Below are positions 1 to 12,207 of a stretch of 64,000 bases of DNA, piece by piece (position 1 is the first letter of the stretch; each line of letters starts with the position of its first letter). The stretch covers positions 49,452,761 to 49,516,760 of the forward strand of contig OX365950.1 in NCBI GenBank assembly GCA_947247005.1, written 5' to 3'. The stretch comes from Spisula solida. Lineage: Eukaryota > Mollusca > Bivalvia > Venerida > Mactridae. Below the pieces are notes generated by a model. That model ran no database searches and was not told the DNA's origin. It saw only the letters and a program-made list of their open reading frames with translations. The position numbers were made by a program, and so were the translations under genes.

Positions 1-3000
1 CATGTGAGTAAACAATAACAAACGCTACACGTGCGCAAACAATGATAAGGTCTTTGAACTTTGAAGATCTATGCATTTAGTTAGTACATTACTATGTTTA
101 TTACATGCTTTTGACTACAGTCAGATTCGGATCAAGATTAGTAATGTTATTAATACAAAGTACCATGCCTCGTTTACTGTTTGTATGTCAATGACTTCTG
201 TAAAATATTGGTGGTTTGGCGTTCCAATTTTGGTACTACAGTTATATCTCAAGTCACGAATTCATAACTGTATAGTGTTCAATGTTTCATTCTACCCTCC
301 AAGAAGACTTAAATATTCTTTTAATGAGTCAAATACCCGATTCATCATTTCGTACCAATGGGTGTTATTGAAGCAATAGTCTCATGTAAGTACATGTAGT
401 CTGAGACAATTATATGTTCCAAGCGGGAAATTATTCACCTATTTCATTGACAATTTAATAAAGGACCTAATAATGTTGCTATTGACGGATTAACATATTT
501 CAGGATTCATCATTCTGTCTTGCCAACGTTTTTCCCACATAAAACCCTATATAACACCAATATACAGACTTACAGCTTTGTCTTTGTTAGCTTTGATTTC
601 TCACTAAAATAACATATTATAGAATCGTCTAGAGACTAATTAATCATAACATTATCGGCAGACTAAGTTTTGTTACTCTCATAAAGGCAAACACATGTTG
701 TTAAATTAATGAGTTTGATTGTCGCTGCTACTAAGATTCTCAAAAGGTATACAAGGTTTGTTTGTCTCACTTCTTGATTCGTCAGAAATTGTCAACGTAC
801 GGTACATTATTGTCAGGGACGAATTGTCGTGAAGATAAACTATGGAATCACACTTCTATTTGTTTCCGTTTTACACGGAATCAAATTTATCCTGTGTGTA
901 ATATATTATCAGAATGTTGGTTTTATGAGACTGTAATTGTTTAGATACAGAACTAGACGATATTATTTTATATATCAATAGTAATTTGTTTTATTTGGTG
1001 TTTTCAAGAAGTAACATCATGGTTACATTTCTGGTATTCGCAACACATTATCGTAAAAATATCAGAAAATATATCTCGTATTATGACCATTGATGTCTGT
1101 CAGCTATTGATTAGGACTGCCTTGTAGCCATGTCAGGTCCGATATAATACAATATGATACGTAGTTTCTTTCCGTACAAAGACAGTTTTGGTCACTTTAG
1201 TATTGTTGCAGTCATTATATCGCTGAGGGAAAAATAAGTTAATAATGCTTGTCAAACTAAACTCGTTTATGTGATAAAATGTAGTACTTGGGTAGCTGTT
1301 GGAAGATCAGTAAAGAATATCAGAACAAAGAGTTATACGTTGTGTATTACCAGAAGGTAAATAACGGGGACAGTATGTTAGATGATGATGTTTGTTTACA
1401 TTCCTTCTATGACGTATATTATTGAATCATATGGATTATTAAATATCATGTCGTATTACTACGCGTAAATATTTGACGAGTCTCGTGATACGATCATGTT
1501 CGATTTCTCTCTTGCTTATCCGGTGAAAAACAAATCCTACAATTTCTGCGTCATTATCTTAGACAACTGTGTTTAATGAGTCTGTATATTGCTTTCTGTC
1601 TGAGAATATATGCTTTGATGCAATAATGTACAAAGAATCCGGAAATAAGCGCATACGCTTATAATAATTTTAGTGACGCTTATATGCTGTTGTAACACAT
1701 GCGCATGTGATGGATATATATTTGATATATATGAACATATTTCCTGTGTCCCCTCTATGCCACCGTATAATATACTGCCACCCACAATGAATCAACCTCT
1801 GCATGACGTTTGAAATTACCATACATGACCTTTGAGGGAGGTAATTGCAAATGATTACCGTACTGGGAGAGTAAGCTACTTTTTGAGGTATGGATTACCC
1901 TTCAAGCTATGAAGCCGTTTTATCATTGACATTATTCTTACGGTGCGTGTCTGCATCAGTTCCATCTATGGTGCGATTACTTCGATGGGTTCCTACACTA
2001 CCATTATGACATTTCTAAATATGCTTCATTGAAATTCAATTATGAAGCATATCGACTCTCGATTCAATACTTATAGCTTACATCTTCAACTACATTAACT
2101 GAGTTTTACATTGTCCAAGTTTTATTAAGCAACTGAACCGTCATATATAAGTAGATATAATGAAAAAAATGAAACACCTTGAATTATTTTGAAATTAATA
2201 TTTATACACAAATGTAGATATAGATATTATAACCGAAACATTTGTTTTATCCTACAAGCATTGTATGACGTTTAGTTTAATAGTTTTGCTTAGTAAACGA
2301 CAGGCAGTTTTTGGAGCTTTCCATTTGCTTTGTTTAATGCAGCTGCAAAAACACATGTTTGTGTGTATCCTTTTTATTGTCTTTCGTAATTGGCTGTTTC
2401 TTTTGAATGCTGCCCTTCCCTGAGCGATTTGTGGTTCTCTTGTGGTCATTTTGTGAGATTTTCCGTGAATACCTTTTCCAGAACAAGTGATAAATACATT
2501 TACCATTGCAAGCGGAGGTGTTGGAATAGTATACGGGTTTAAAAATACCGCTATCGATATGAATTGTACGAACTTGAAAGTCAAATATTCTCTAACAGAA
2601 CTAATATTAGCTTCAACGTGTTGCGCATTGAAATTGACTGTTCGTTACATTTACGAATTGCAAATAAAGTTTGTGGATTAATCTTTTCTTCTCGTAGTGC
2701 TTGGTTTAATATAGAAAGGACCATAACTCACAATGGCGAACAACAATAAATCATGTCCGTACAGATTTGTACAAACTGATGAATGATAATATCTTGTTTA
2801 AAGATGCAGTTCATACAAGTCTGTTACGTTCTTGCCATTAAAACCCTTCTTTAAAGCGTTTATTATTAAATTTGGATACCGTAATACTTAACTCTTAAAT
2901 TGATTTAGTTTAGCAAATTATCTGTATAATGGTGCATAGATAAGAATTATACTGCATATAATAATAATTTTCTATTCTTAATACCACTAAATTCAAAGTT

Positions 3001-3665
3001 TTTTGTGAGTTTTTGGTAGTGTTAATCATCCAGTTGACACATAAGCGCGTAAGTTTGAAGTTAGAACGGAAAACCTTATTTTATTGACTCGATCATTCCG
3101 ACTAAATGATTTAGCCCGCTTGTAAAATGATGTTTTTTCAATGATGAATATGGTATAGAGGTCTATTCACTGTTCAGAATGAATTATATTTACTAGTGTC
3201 ACGTAGATTTGGTAAAATTACTTTGAAACAATCGTGCCTTAGGCGTACGGGTAACTGTCTCTCTATATAAATACAAGATTAGGTCGGACAGGGAAGGCAG
3301 CACTCAACCTTACCAGCCGAGCACAAAAAAGTCAAATAATGCAATACGCAAGTTTCATTTTGCAATTAGTACTTGTGAACTACGGATGCATATCATTCTG
3401 TCTATTGTGATGACAATTCACTTAACACAGCAGAGGCTTCTAAGTTTCTTGCTCGAACTGTTGAACTTGGAGAGCAGTCTACAGTCATTTCTAATTTTAG
3501 AGGAAATTTCTCCACCATTGTACTTTGTTAAAAGTTTTTTGCAATAAAATCTTATATTATTAAGTTTCATGATGGTGAGGCACTACGAGCTGTCGTTAAT
3601 GATAAAAGATAGTCCATTGCAAACAATACACAAATATATAAGACGTAATGTATTCTTCATTACAG
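1..3665. other. left flank without a recognised gene
   Basis: AT-rich DNA with only short, low-complexity-looking open frames on both strands. I looked for the upstream ligand-binding exons of the channel gene that follows and could not recognise any. A small hairpin lies near 2018-2051 (ATATGCTTCAT facing ATGAAGCATAT), and a piece of a dispersed repeat lies near 3280-3345. Nothing else can be supported. Confidence 0.5.
3280..3345 (+). repeat. dispersed repeat R1, partial copy
   Basis: Contains GGACAGGGAAGGCAGCACTC followed by a stretch reading about ACCAGCCGAGCACA. The same string with small changes recurs near 26060 and 43250 on + and near 36425, 40965, 49380 and 54165 on -. This is a fragment of a short interspersed repeat of unknown class. 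Confidence 0.6.
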
Positions 3666-3748
3666 ACTCACAGACCGGGCAATGTGTAAGATGGAGTTGA
3701 GGAAATATCCTCTGGATGAACAGAAGTGTCCCCTACACATTGGAAGTT
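3666..3748 (+). CDS. channel exon: Cys-loop
   Basis: Reads LTDRAMCKMELRKYPLDEQK followed by CPLHIGS. The two cysteines are separated by exactly 13 residues and enclose YPLD, the FPxD signature of the Cys-loop family. Acceptor TTACAG and donor GTAAGT are both canonical. The exon ends in phase 1, matching the next one. Confidence 0.85.
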
Positions 3749-4351
3749 GTAAGTTTCTCCAAATATCTTATATCATTGTGATGCGCGTTGACTACGATAT
3801 ATTGTGTTATTTCAAATGAACGCTCGCATAAACTCAACAAGCGCTTGCCATCAAGCCTGCAAACGCCGTCAACGGTACCGATGTAACCCATGTTTTGTTC
3901 TTGTTTTTGGCAGATTGAGAATAAGACACGAGAAACATGCATCTGCTTGATGGCAATTGTGGCCTTCACTTAACAATATTTCCATTATTGTTAAATTATT
4001 TGTATTCAGAGTATAATTAGTGTTTCAAATCACTCTGTACAGTTTAGCTAACAACTAACAATCTTCCGAGAAAGCTTATTTTCACAAGTGTAATTCACCC
4101 CAAATAAAAAAGGCGACTACGTAATTAATCTCAGAAAAGATGTGAGCAAGATGGCGTTAGTTATGTGATACCACAGACTTGGTGCTTGATAAATTATTTG
4201 TCTACACTCTGACAAATGGAAAAGGTTTTCCTAGGGCATATTGTTAATACGTTCAAAGCTATAATATTTCGCTGTAATCGCTCAATATATTCCCCGCATT
4301 GGTCCGTGTAACATACTGTCTTATCATTGAAAATACATCTTATCTTTCCAG

Positions 4352-4489
4352 TCGGATATTCCACAAAGGATGTGACGTACTTATGGCGCCATGAAACCCC
4401 TGTCGAGATGCCGAAGGATATGCGACTTTCACAATTTGATTTATTGGAAACTCCGTTTAATTATACGTCTGTAAATTTCTTCAAAGGTG
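4352..4489 (+). CDS. channel exon: end of ligand-binding domain
   Basis: Reads FGYSTKDVTYLWRHETP and then an LSQFDLLETPFNYT segment, matching the GY(T/S)..D..Y.W and LPQF..... positions of GABA/glycine receptors. Acceptor TTTCCAG and donor GTAAGT are present. Phase 2 at the start and phase 1 at the end fit both neighbours. Confidence 0.85.
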
Positions 4490-5573
4490 GTAAGTGTTGG
4501 AAATTGTTCATGTTATCCCGCACTCATTGTTTTATGTCATATAGGCTGATTTGTATGCATGGTGTCAGCTTCAGAGCATTTATCAATTTCTTACAACATA
4601 ATTAAGAGTGTCTGAATATCCTTTTGTTTAGCCTTGAATTATGTAGTAGATTGATTACAATGTACCATGCACATTGTTATCCTAAACAATATAATGTTTT
4701 CGACAAATTGGCTTTAACTGCACATAACCTTGGCAACCAAGATGATTCCGGAACATGCAATTTGCGAGATTTATTACAGTAATATACTCTCCCACTTTCT
4801 TCGACTTCTCCGAATCAACCGTTGTGTTTACATGTTAACGACCAATTCAGTTGCTTCTCTCTTATTACTGATCCTTGCAGTCCAATAGTTTAATGATAGT
4901 TGGATGTCCCTGAGGCACCAGTTGAGAAACGGAAACTTAATGCAGCTTAATGTTGTCAAGGCAAGTTTCAGTAGGATGTTTATGTTATGAACTTGTATGA
5001 AATACTTACTTATGTTAGTTATTTAGTTCAGATGGTCACGTATTACATTTCATGTAGGCCCTTACAATGTTGTGTCAACTTACTTAACCCGTCTGTTCAA
5101 ATGGCGTAACTTTATGATAAGGACCGTACTAAATACTACTAATATATGGAAATTAATCGAAGCGTTTAGAATCATAAGATTCCCTTAAGGCATTGTATTC
5201 AACGTTTACGAGTGCAACAAACGTGGCTAGAATGCCTGGAAAAGGTTTATGTATTCACTAGACGCAGAACATCAATTAGACACATGCGACGGTCATGAAT
5301 ATGTATTGCATCTCTTTTACAAGCACTTGATTTTGCTTAAGAACGATTATTTTTAACCGAGTACTATTATGTATGTTTTATAAAGCCATTCCTCTTCCAT
5401 GAACGCGCTAGACCAACCTTATAATTGCATGGACCAATCTTTGAGTGGATTTCTCAATTACAATGAATTCCCACGGCAGAGATTTGACAAAATTGATGGT
5501 TTTGTTTTCTGTTTCAGACGAGTTCCGAATGGCATAGTGCTGTGGTTTGTAATCTGTTTCATTCTTGTTTCAG

Positions 5574-5725
5574 CTTTGCATACGGTTTTGTCCGTGGATT
5601 TTCGATTAAGTCGTCACCTTGGTTACTTCTTAATTAATGTATACGTCCCTTGCTGCCTTCTTGTTATTCTTTCCTGGGTCGCATTCTGGATCAAACGGAA
5701 AGCAAGACTGATAGGATTGAGCTCG
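5574..5725 (+). CDS. channel exon: pre-TM1 and TM1
   Basis: Reads ALHTVLSVDFRLSRHLGYFL, then INVYVPCCLLVILSWVAFWI, then KRKARLIGLSS. The conserved GYF start of TM1, its central proline and the SWV.FWI end are all present. Acceptor TTTCAG is good and donor GTAATT weaker. It ends in phase 0, which does not fit the following exon. Confidence 0.85.
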
Positions 5726-6208
5726 GTAATTTAAATTTGCCGGTTTATCTGATTGAAAGGTTCCTGTTTTCTAAGGAAGTATGTCTGGAGAGACTCGACA
5801 TATAAATAATTATTCACTTTTGTAATCTTTTATACCGATTGTTTGATTAAACCTTCAGTTTGGAATCCAATTTGTGCCTTGTCGGTGTACTTTTATTTCG
5901 GTGTGTTGCCGTACACGTGTACTTTTGTGGCGACGTACTACTTTGTATCGCCCTTGATTTGTTTTGCAAAATGTGTGATTGCTGTATATGCTTGGTAATT
6001 ACAAAAGATGTCATAAAGTTTTATCAGGTCACCCCACTAATGAAATATTTGTGTACCCCTGAACGAATTTGTTTGTAAATAAATTAGCTGTGAATAAATG
6101 CCTGTTCGAATCCCTCGTATGGATCCGAGCATGGTAAGGAAGATAATGTGGGGGCTACACTTTTGTGTACTTAATCTGATATTTGCTTTTGTATGTTTTT
6201 ACTTTAAG

Positions 6209-6599
6209 GCACAATGACGGTTCTGACAATGACGTTTATGGGTTAAAACTCTCTCGTAGTGATTTACCTCGGGTATCATATGCAAAAGCTCTAGATATAT
6301 ACATAGCCATGGCATTCGTATTTGTGTTAGCAACTATGGAACAGTTTGCAGCGGTACATAACTACACGATACATGGATACGGTGAACCCCTCCCACCACC
6401 TCCTATAGGTCAAACAACAGAGGAGGAGGACGACGAGGAACAAGATAAATTGGTACGGCTACTTTCAAACGACTTAAGCTTTATGCCAAATGATGTTGTT
6501 CATAATGATATGAAGAGGCTTCTTAAAGAAACATATTGGATTCATAAACTTGACACAGCTTTTCCTAAATGCTTGAAATCTACAATAATGTTTACATAA
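6209..6599 (+). pseudogene. channel exon: TM2, TM3 and cytoplasmic loop, frame-broken
   Basis: TM2-like GTMTVLTMTFMG reads in one frame and stops at TAA. One base out of that frame, LKLSRSDLPRVSYAKALDIY continues as the TM2-TM3 linker and TM3, followed by an acidic loop (TTEEEDDEEQDK). The frame then runs to a stop at 6597-6599, with a possible eroded TM4 start (WIHKLDTAFP). The pattern is what a single-base loss after TM2 would leave. The frame entering from the previous exon is also wrong. Confidence 0.7.
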
Positions 6600-6872
6600 G
6601 TTTTCTTAATACGCCTCTTCATTTCATTATATTATTCTGCAATGTACCACCAGGCTGTGGTTTTCTTTATGTCAAACAAAACAGTTATCTCTGTTTTATT
6701 CTTATTTTGTCTTATTCACATTTAACACAGCGATTCTGAATCGGTTTGATCCTGTTCTTATTGACATTATTATTATGAGGCCAAAAGGTTTGTAACGTTT
6801 ATTACGCCAAACGTAGCGCCATCTTTTATGACGTCATCACTCATGAGGTTGTTTATATATTTGTTTATATTC

Positions 6873-6905
6873 CTGAAGAAGACTTGTAAATATAGTCGAA
6901 AAGTC
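6873..6905 (+). ncRNA. degenerate hammerhead-ribozyme-like motif
   Basis: CTGAAGA is followed by a stem GACT/AGTC with a short loop, then GAAA and GTC. This is the order of the hammerhead core (CUGANGA, stem II, GAAA, stem III, GUH). Stem III has collapsed here. Flanking sequence (TTGGAGTTTGTCT and onward) is shared with the motifs near 55.7 kb in reverse orientation, so this is a repeat-borne copy. Activity is doubtful. Confidence 0.4.
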
Positions 6906-7599
6906 TTTTTTCTAAATCTTGGAGTTTGTCTAGTTTGATTTTATTTATGGGTACTTTCAACCTTATGTTTATTATATTACGAGTACATGACAAAACAAAC
7001 ATCACAGTTTTGTTATTTATACGTGTTAAACATTAAATGAATGCAATATCTGATTTTTTACATACACAGTTTAATGTATTTTATACCAAATTTCGTTATC
7101 GTCATAAATTTATAATTTATGTTTTTTTATATTCATAATTTGTTTGACGGCTTTGTGATTCAAACTGACCCATCATTTGATCTCAATTTAAAACTCGATA
7201 TTAATACGAACTACTTGACTTGAAGACTTTTGGTCCTTAGTGATGGTTTTATGCAATTAAAACTATGGAAGAAATGTAACACTTATGCAGTATTTTGTTT
7301 TCTTCCGTACTTTTAAACCCCAACATTAAAATAACACTTACCTTTAAATACGAGTATGGTTTCTGTTTCAATTTGAACAGTTTTTTTAAATGTACATTTT
7401 ACTATTTGCAGAGACCATTAGTTTATTCATGCTAAAATAATGTTGGATACAGGGATATATTTTATGAACAATAACTAACATTCTAAAACCTTTTAGATAA
7501 ATGGTGTGTTTCTATTATGTATTACTCATTGTTATTCGTTTGTCGTAGTTACCACCACCAAAGAAGGCATTAGGTACCAGAACAGCAAGACTTAAACGG

Positions 7600-9050
7600 C
7601 AAAAAGCTCTTCAGCGATGAGGTCAAGGTCATCCTAATGGCGGCCCTCATCATTTTATTATACTCCGACACGCCCACTGATTCCATTCAAAAAGTGTACA
7701 TTATTTTCGTAAGCGGACACTTTTGGGAGCTATAAGAAAACTATTTCACTCAGAAAATAATTGCCATAAATGGTCAATTAGATGAAAACTATGACAAATC
7801 TGTGTAACAGTTAAATAAAAGACATAGCAACTGATTGCCTAAAGCATAACACATGGAGCTAGTAAACACACAGCATATATTAATATGCTGCATTACTGTA
7901 AAAAACGTTTTTGGTGTTAAATTTTAATCTAAGTATTGCTTGAACTATATCATAAAATTCAATCCTCACAAATTATCTACACTCAAACAATTATTACAAC
8001 AACGGCTTATTTTTTATAATCACCAGAACAGGGAGTAAAAATCCTCTAAATTCAAGGATTTTACAGTATTAATTATCAGTAGCAATTGAAACTCAACTGC
8101 AAACAATTTGTAAGCTTGAAACATATATTATGCAAATTGACAGTCAATTGCAAGAAACCTAAATTATATACATCAACCGACTAGTGGCTAATATGAACTA
8201 AGGCACAGCCTATTTTAGCGAATTATATCTTAACTATTAAAGAACAGCTTAGCTATATCATTTACACTAGGCAAGTTAATTTAACCTAGAAGTTATTAAA
8301 ATCCCAATTCAGCTTATTATGAAATGTCAAATACTTTCTGGTCCGCCTCCATATGTACTGTACGATTGTAAGTTGTTGAGGTTCAAAAACGCCAGAAAAG
8401 GTAACATGATCATCCAGTACAGAATGATTGCTGAATGATTGCTGATCATACATGTATGATTCATAAATGTACAGTCAGTAGAAAATTTGTGACATTTTTG
8501 GGTACGAAGTAACGAAGGACGATACAGTACGATTACGAACCTGCTTTCACTGTACTGTATAACTATGTTGATTATGTCTATAAAAATACGATCTTCCTTG
8601 TTTAAAACAAGTACTTTCATGGCGTAATCAGTTGATCAATAACTGCTTATAGGCAGGCTGTCACGTCCAGTGTTTTCTCTTCCAAGCGTTCCTATTCCAA
8701 GATGGCGGTCGATCAAAGTGCTATACTAAGCAACGTGTTCTAGATAGGCATACTAGAGTTTTTGGAATATTTTTAAACATCATTAAAATATAAAAGAAAA
8801 TTTATGAGCTACAGAATAACGCATTTTAGGAAACATTTGTTATTCTATTGGCGGCCATTTTTCAGTATCTTTCTGTAACTTCGAAACTGTAACACAAATT
8901 TTCAGATCCATTAGTGAATTCAAACTCTGACCAAACCACGTGACCGTTGACTTAATGCGAAATTTTTCGGGCGCCGAAAATTCGCTATAACTTTGTTTCC
9001 ATTTCTATGATTGTCTCTCTGGTGATCGTTTTATTTTTGTCGCAGTATAA
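7600..9050. other. intergenic DNA
   Basis: No coding sequence recognised. A short frame at about 7556-7620 rich in Lys and Arg (PPPKKALGTRTARLKRQ) follows an AG and ends in TGA, but nothing links it to the channel. A palindrome, GCATATTAATATGC, lies near 7872. The minus-strand open frame at 8327-8620 has no recognisable features. Confidence 0.4.
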
Positions 9051-9053
9051 GTC

Positions 9054-9210
9054 AGATATAGTACTAGTTATTTGTCAAAAGTGTCTTCTTACAACGGTTA
9101 TTGTACAGTTTGGGGAGGACAAACAACAAATTATCCTTGTTTGTCCTCCCCAAACTGTACAATAACCCTTGTAAAAGACACTTTTGACGAATAACTAGCA
9201 CGATATCTAT
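9054..9210. repeat. near-perfect foldback (inverted repeat)
   Basis: Two arms of about 65-70 bp face each other across a spacer of about 12 bp. The left arm runs to about 9125 and the right from about 9138. The inner arm ends are TTTGGGGAGGACAAACA and its complement TTTGTCCTCCCCAAA. It sits about 30 bp outside the left arm of the 6.8 kb unit. As RNA it would form a long hairpin. It is probably a foldback MITE. Confidence 0.8.
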
Positions 9211-9240
9211 TACGTAGAGCGTCAATGAAAAGATGTGCAT

Positions 9241-9696
9241 CTTAACACCCCGTGTACCCCGATAAGACGTGCTAGCCTGAATACTGCTGTGTTAGCCTAC
9301 CGCAAAAAGTTCAACATTCAAGAGGTTAGGTATTCTGTGCGTGTTTCATTTATTTCGTGTCTACACCAGTAAAACGAAGAACGTGTACATGTGCAGTGGT
9401 TCTTCCTCGACATGAAGATGAGTTTTTTTCGATCTCAAACGTCACATTATATTTTAAACTTAATAAATTTGTCAAAAAGTCAGAAGTTTGGTCTTTAAAA
9501 AATAATTAAAAATACTTATAGGCCGCGGAGAACGTTCAAATTTCATGAATATGTAGTGAAATAATAGTAGCATATTTATTCGCATTGATGCATGCACTGG
9601 TATCATTATCTTTCTTGAAAATGACAAGTTTTCCGCGCTTGGTGGCATAAAATGGATAGTGCACGAGTTATATGGTGAAATTGTCTAGATACTGCC
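9241..9696 (+). repeat. left long inverted arm
   Basis: Matches the reverse complement of 15567-16012 over nearly its whole length with scattered substitutions and small indels. Shared landmarks include GTGCTAGCCTGAATACTGCT, TCCGCGCTTGGTGGCATAAA and GATAGTGCACGAGTTATA. Confidence 0.85.
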
Positions 9697-10235
9697 CGAG
9701 TCGTAGATGAATACTGCCCTTGTTGCTCACAGTTTTAATGTTTTAGGACTGAAAACAACATTTTCACGACACAATTTTCATACAACAATTCTTGTTTATC
9801 TATATTAAACATGTATTTAGTTTTAATTGCATTGATCTGCTGAATTTAATATAAATCCCCATATAATATACTGTCTAAATCCCGTGTACCATTTTCTTAG
9901 TTACACCACACATATACCAAGGTATCTTCGCATGGACGTATATATCAAATGCGTTCGTTCTTTGCTTTTTATTTCACAGAAGCGCTATTTGTGCATTTTC
10001 AGTTTATGTAAATAAGTGTTATTTTTATCAATTTACCATTTATCTAAAGCAAATCGGCATGTAAAGATACCTTTAACCATTCTTATAAATCAGAAAAATA
10101 TGGCCTAGATAATATAGACGTACACATACATATAGCAAAATTGTCAATAAGAGTATAAAGTCTGTATCAACCAATTATCGGTGTGGTGTAATGCAGTCAC
10201 ATTGATCCTGGTTACGAAACCTTTTTAGGGGTTGT

Positions 10236-10310
10236 TGCAATGGCTGAGCGGTCTAATAAGTTAGTACGTCGCTTGATCACAAGTGGTTTGCAGTTTGAAC
10301 CTTACATTTT
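10236..10310 (+). repeat. tRNA-like remnant (Leu/Ser type)
   Basis: TGGCTGAGCGGTCTAA resembles the A-box and D-arm of a class II tRNA. About 45 bases later a weak B-box-like string (GGTTTGCAGTTTGAACC) appears. The acceptor stem does not pair, so this is a tRNA pseudogene or SINE head rather than a working tRNA. Confidence 0.4.
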
Positions 10311-10689
10311 AAAATCACATAGACGCCCCGTTTCACGAATTAGTATCCAATAAGTACCATGAGGTTTCAGTACTCTGAATTAACAAATATAAAGAAACCA
10401 TTATCGTGGGTTAGATCGCAGCTTATCTGTTCAAGCGTTTATGATAAACTCGTAAACGCTTAATATTTCACAGTGAAGTCACTGACACTCAATTTAACAA
10501 CTCGCTAGTGACGTTTTTTCCATTCCCAAAATTATTCAATGTTTGTCTTCCACTAGACATCAAACTGGAATCCAGAAAACAAATGCCGCAAGGCTACTTT
10601 CAGTGTACTGCAGCTATTCAGCGGATTTTCGATATGATAATGACAGATCGGACAAGGAATGCAGGACTAAACGGAAACAGCTGGGCACG

Positions 10690-10960
10690 AAACTCACTGT
10701 GGTGCCTACAGGTAGGACACGCGCTTGGAGATATATAGGTCCGGGTTCAATTTCCGTCTGCGCCACTGCTCATTTTCTCGGAGCAAAATTAACCAATAAT
10801 GTTCAACTCGACCAAGCTGTGAATTGGTACCTGTGAGGGTGGTGTTTGTTCATGTTCGATAGTCTTGGTCGTCGCATCTCGATGTTGTCTTCACACAAAC
10901 CAGGAGAAAAGTAGTCTCCATATTAGGACTCGAGCGCAGGTTTCCTTAGGTAGCCCAATG
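10690..10960 (+). mobile_element. tRNA-derived SINE, copy 1
   Basis: A degenerate A-box region is followed by GGTCCGGGTTCAATTTCCGT, a B-box, then TCTGCGCCACTG and a body containing AATTGGTACCTGTGAGGGTG. The order and much of the wording match the copy at 54405-54640, including GCGCCTTGAGAT-like and GGTACCTGTG-like strings. Pol III-type promoter and no coding capacity. The 3' limit is uncertain. Confidence 0.65.
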
Positions 10961-11193
10961 CCTGTGGGAAGTTAAATGTCGAAGGGTAGCTTGATTGCTG
11001 AAGGAGGCCCTCGAAAACTGGTAACTAAACGTAACATAACAGACAACAACAAAACACGCAACAAACGGGATTTATCCTTTCAATTATCCTCTTGTTGAAC
11101 GCCTCATGACATCTCCGTTTGTATGAAATCTGCCATTTGCAAAAATGTCTGATTATGAGACAAATGTAACGTAAGTGCTATTATATAATTATA

Positions 11194-12207
11194 CGAGGGG
11201 TGATCCAGAATTACGTGGACTTTTGCTCTAGAAAGTTTATTTTAGGTCAGATCGGTATGAAAGATACACAAAAGCGACTTTTATCTATTATTGACATAAA
11301 ATGTAACAAATATCTGAAAACTATTATTTGCATCAACGGTTATTCGCTACTATGGCAACATATAAATGCTTTTGCGGATCAACACATATTTTTTCAGTAA
11401 AACGTGTTACGTTAATGCTGATTGTGACTGTGTTTCTTCATTTACAAATTCAGAAATATGGCATCATGTTGTCTAATATTGTATCGACAACTGAGAGAAA
11501 TTTCAAAGTAAAATTCGATGTATTCGTCATATTATGAATATATATGTAACTGTTGTCATATCATTAATAACGTCAATAATGACGTCACAAAATTTCTTTT
11601 ACACTCGCATAACCATGTAATTCTTTGAACAGCTAGGGAAAACCCCAATGAAGACGAAAGAAATGTTGGAGAAATAAAGTATTAGACATATTGTATCAAT
11701 CCCACTTGTTTTTAAATGACATAGACGTTTTAAAAAAGACCTGAATGACATGACAGGTCATGCGGGTAGAGGTAAAAACCCGACGTTGACTGGATCGGCG
11801 CTTACGTTGGTCAGAATCAACCATTCGTGACATTAGTGGAAACATATTATCTTGCAGGACTGGTACCGGTACAGTTAAGTAAATATTGATACGACGATTA
11901 GATATGCATACAATAAGAGCATAATGGGTGAGGGAAAATAAAGAACAGTTGATGAACAGTGTTCAAAAACATCATGAAATGATACAGGCGTGAGGGCGAC
12001 GTCGTACGTCATTTCTGAGCTGCCCCGCGATTCATAACCATATCCTCTTACAGACGCTGTATTTACGTCATTTATCATCATATCCACATGAAATTTGGTA
12101 TACTTATGCAGTAGGTATCAATATTAGATTGTCCACAGATTTGTAAATGTAAGTGAAGCGGTTTTTGAATTAGAGAAAAAGTCCACGTAATTCTGGATCA
12201 CCCCTCG
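11194..12207. mobile_element. mariner-type element of about 1.0 kb, degenerate
   Basis: Terminal inverted repeats of about 32 bp begin CGAGGGGTGATCCAGAATTA at 11194 and end with the complement at 12207, and each is flanked by TA. This tip and the TA target are typical of mariner-family transposons. The length would suit a small mariner, but no continuous transposase frame is seen, so it is inactive or non-autonomous. It is nested inside the 6.8 kb unit. Confidence 0.85.

Larger units (their letters stand above)
3666..6599 (+). pseudogene. Cys-loop ligand-gated ion channel (GABA-A/glycine/GluCl type), broken and N-terminally incomplete
   Basis: Four exons are visible: 3666-3748, 4352-4489, 5574-5725 and 6209-6599. 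Together they give the Cys-loop, the end of the ligand-binding domain, TM1, TM2 and TM3 of a pentameric channel, probably anion-selective by its TM1 sequence (SWVAFWI). Exons 1 to 3 join in phase. Exon 3 ends in phase 0, but exon 4 opened in phase 0 meets TGA at once. The TM2 stretch (TMTVLTMTF) lies in a second frame, and TM3 (KALDIYIAMAFVFVL) in a third, so two frame changes are needed within about 50 bases. TM4 is at best a stub ending at the stop near 6599. Signal peptide and early ligand-binding exons are not seen; they may lie left of the window. Pseudogene is the simplest reading, but assembly indels could give the same picture. Confidence 0.7.

Noticed and set aside
7556..7620. Basic-rich frame as last exon of the channel gene
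   Set aside because: No TM4 and no phase or motif link to the upstream exons.
10236..10310. Functional tRNA-Leu or tRNA-Ser gene
   Set aside because: Acceptor and T stems do not pair and the B-box is degenerate.
10557..10711. Possible exon with a fine acceptor (TTCCACTAG) and donor (CAGGTAGG), open in two frames
   Set aside because: The donor lies inside the tRNA-derived SINE, neither frame shows a known domain, and no partner exons are seen.
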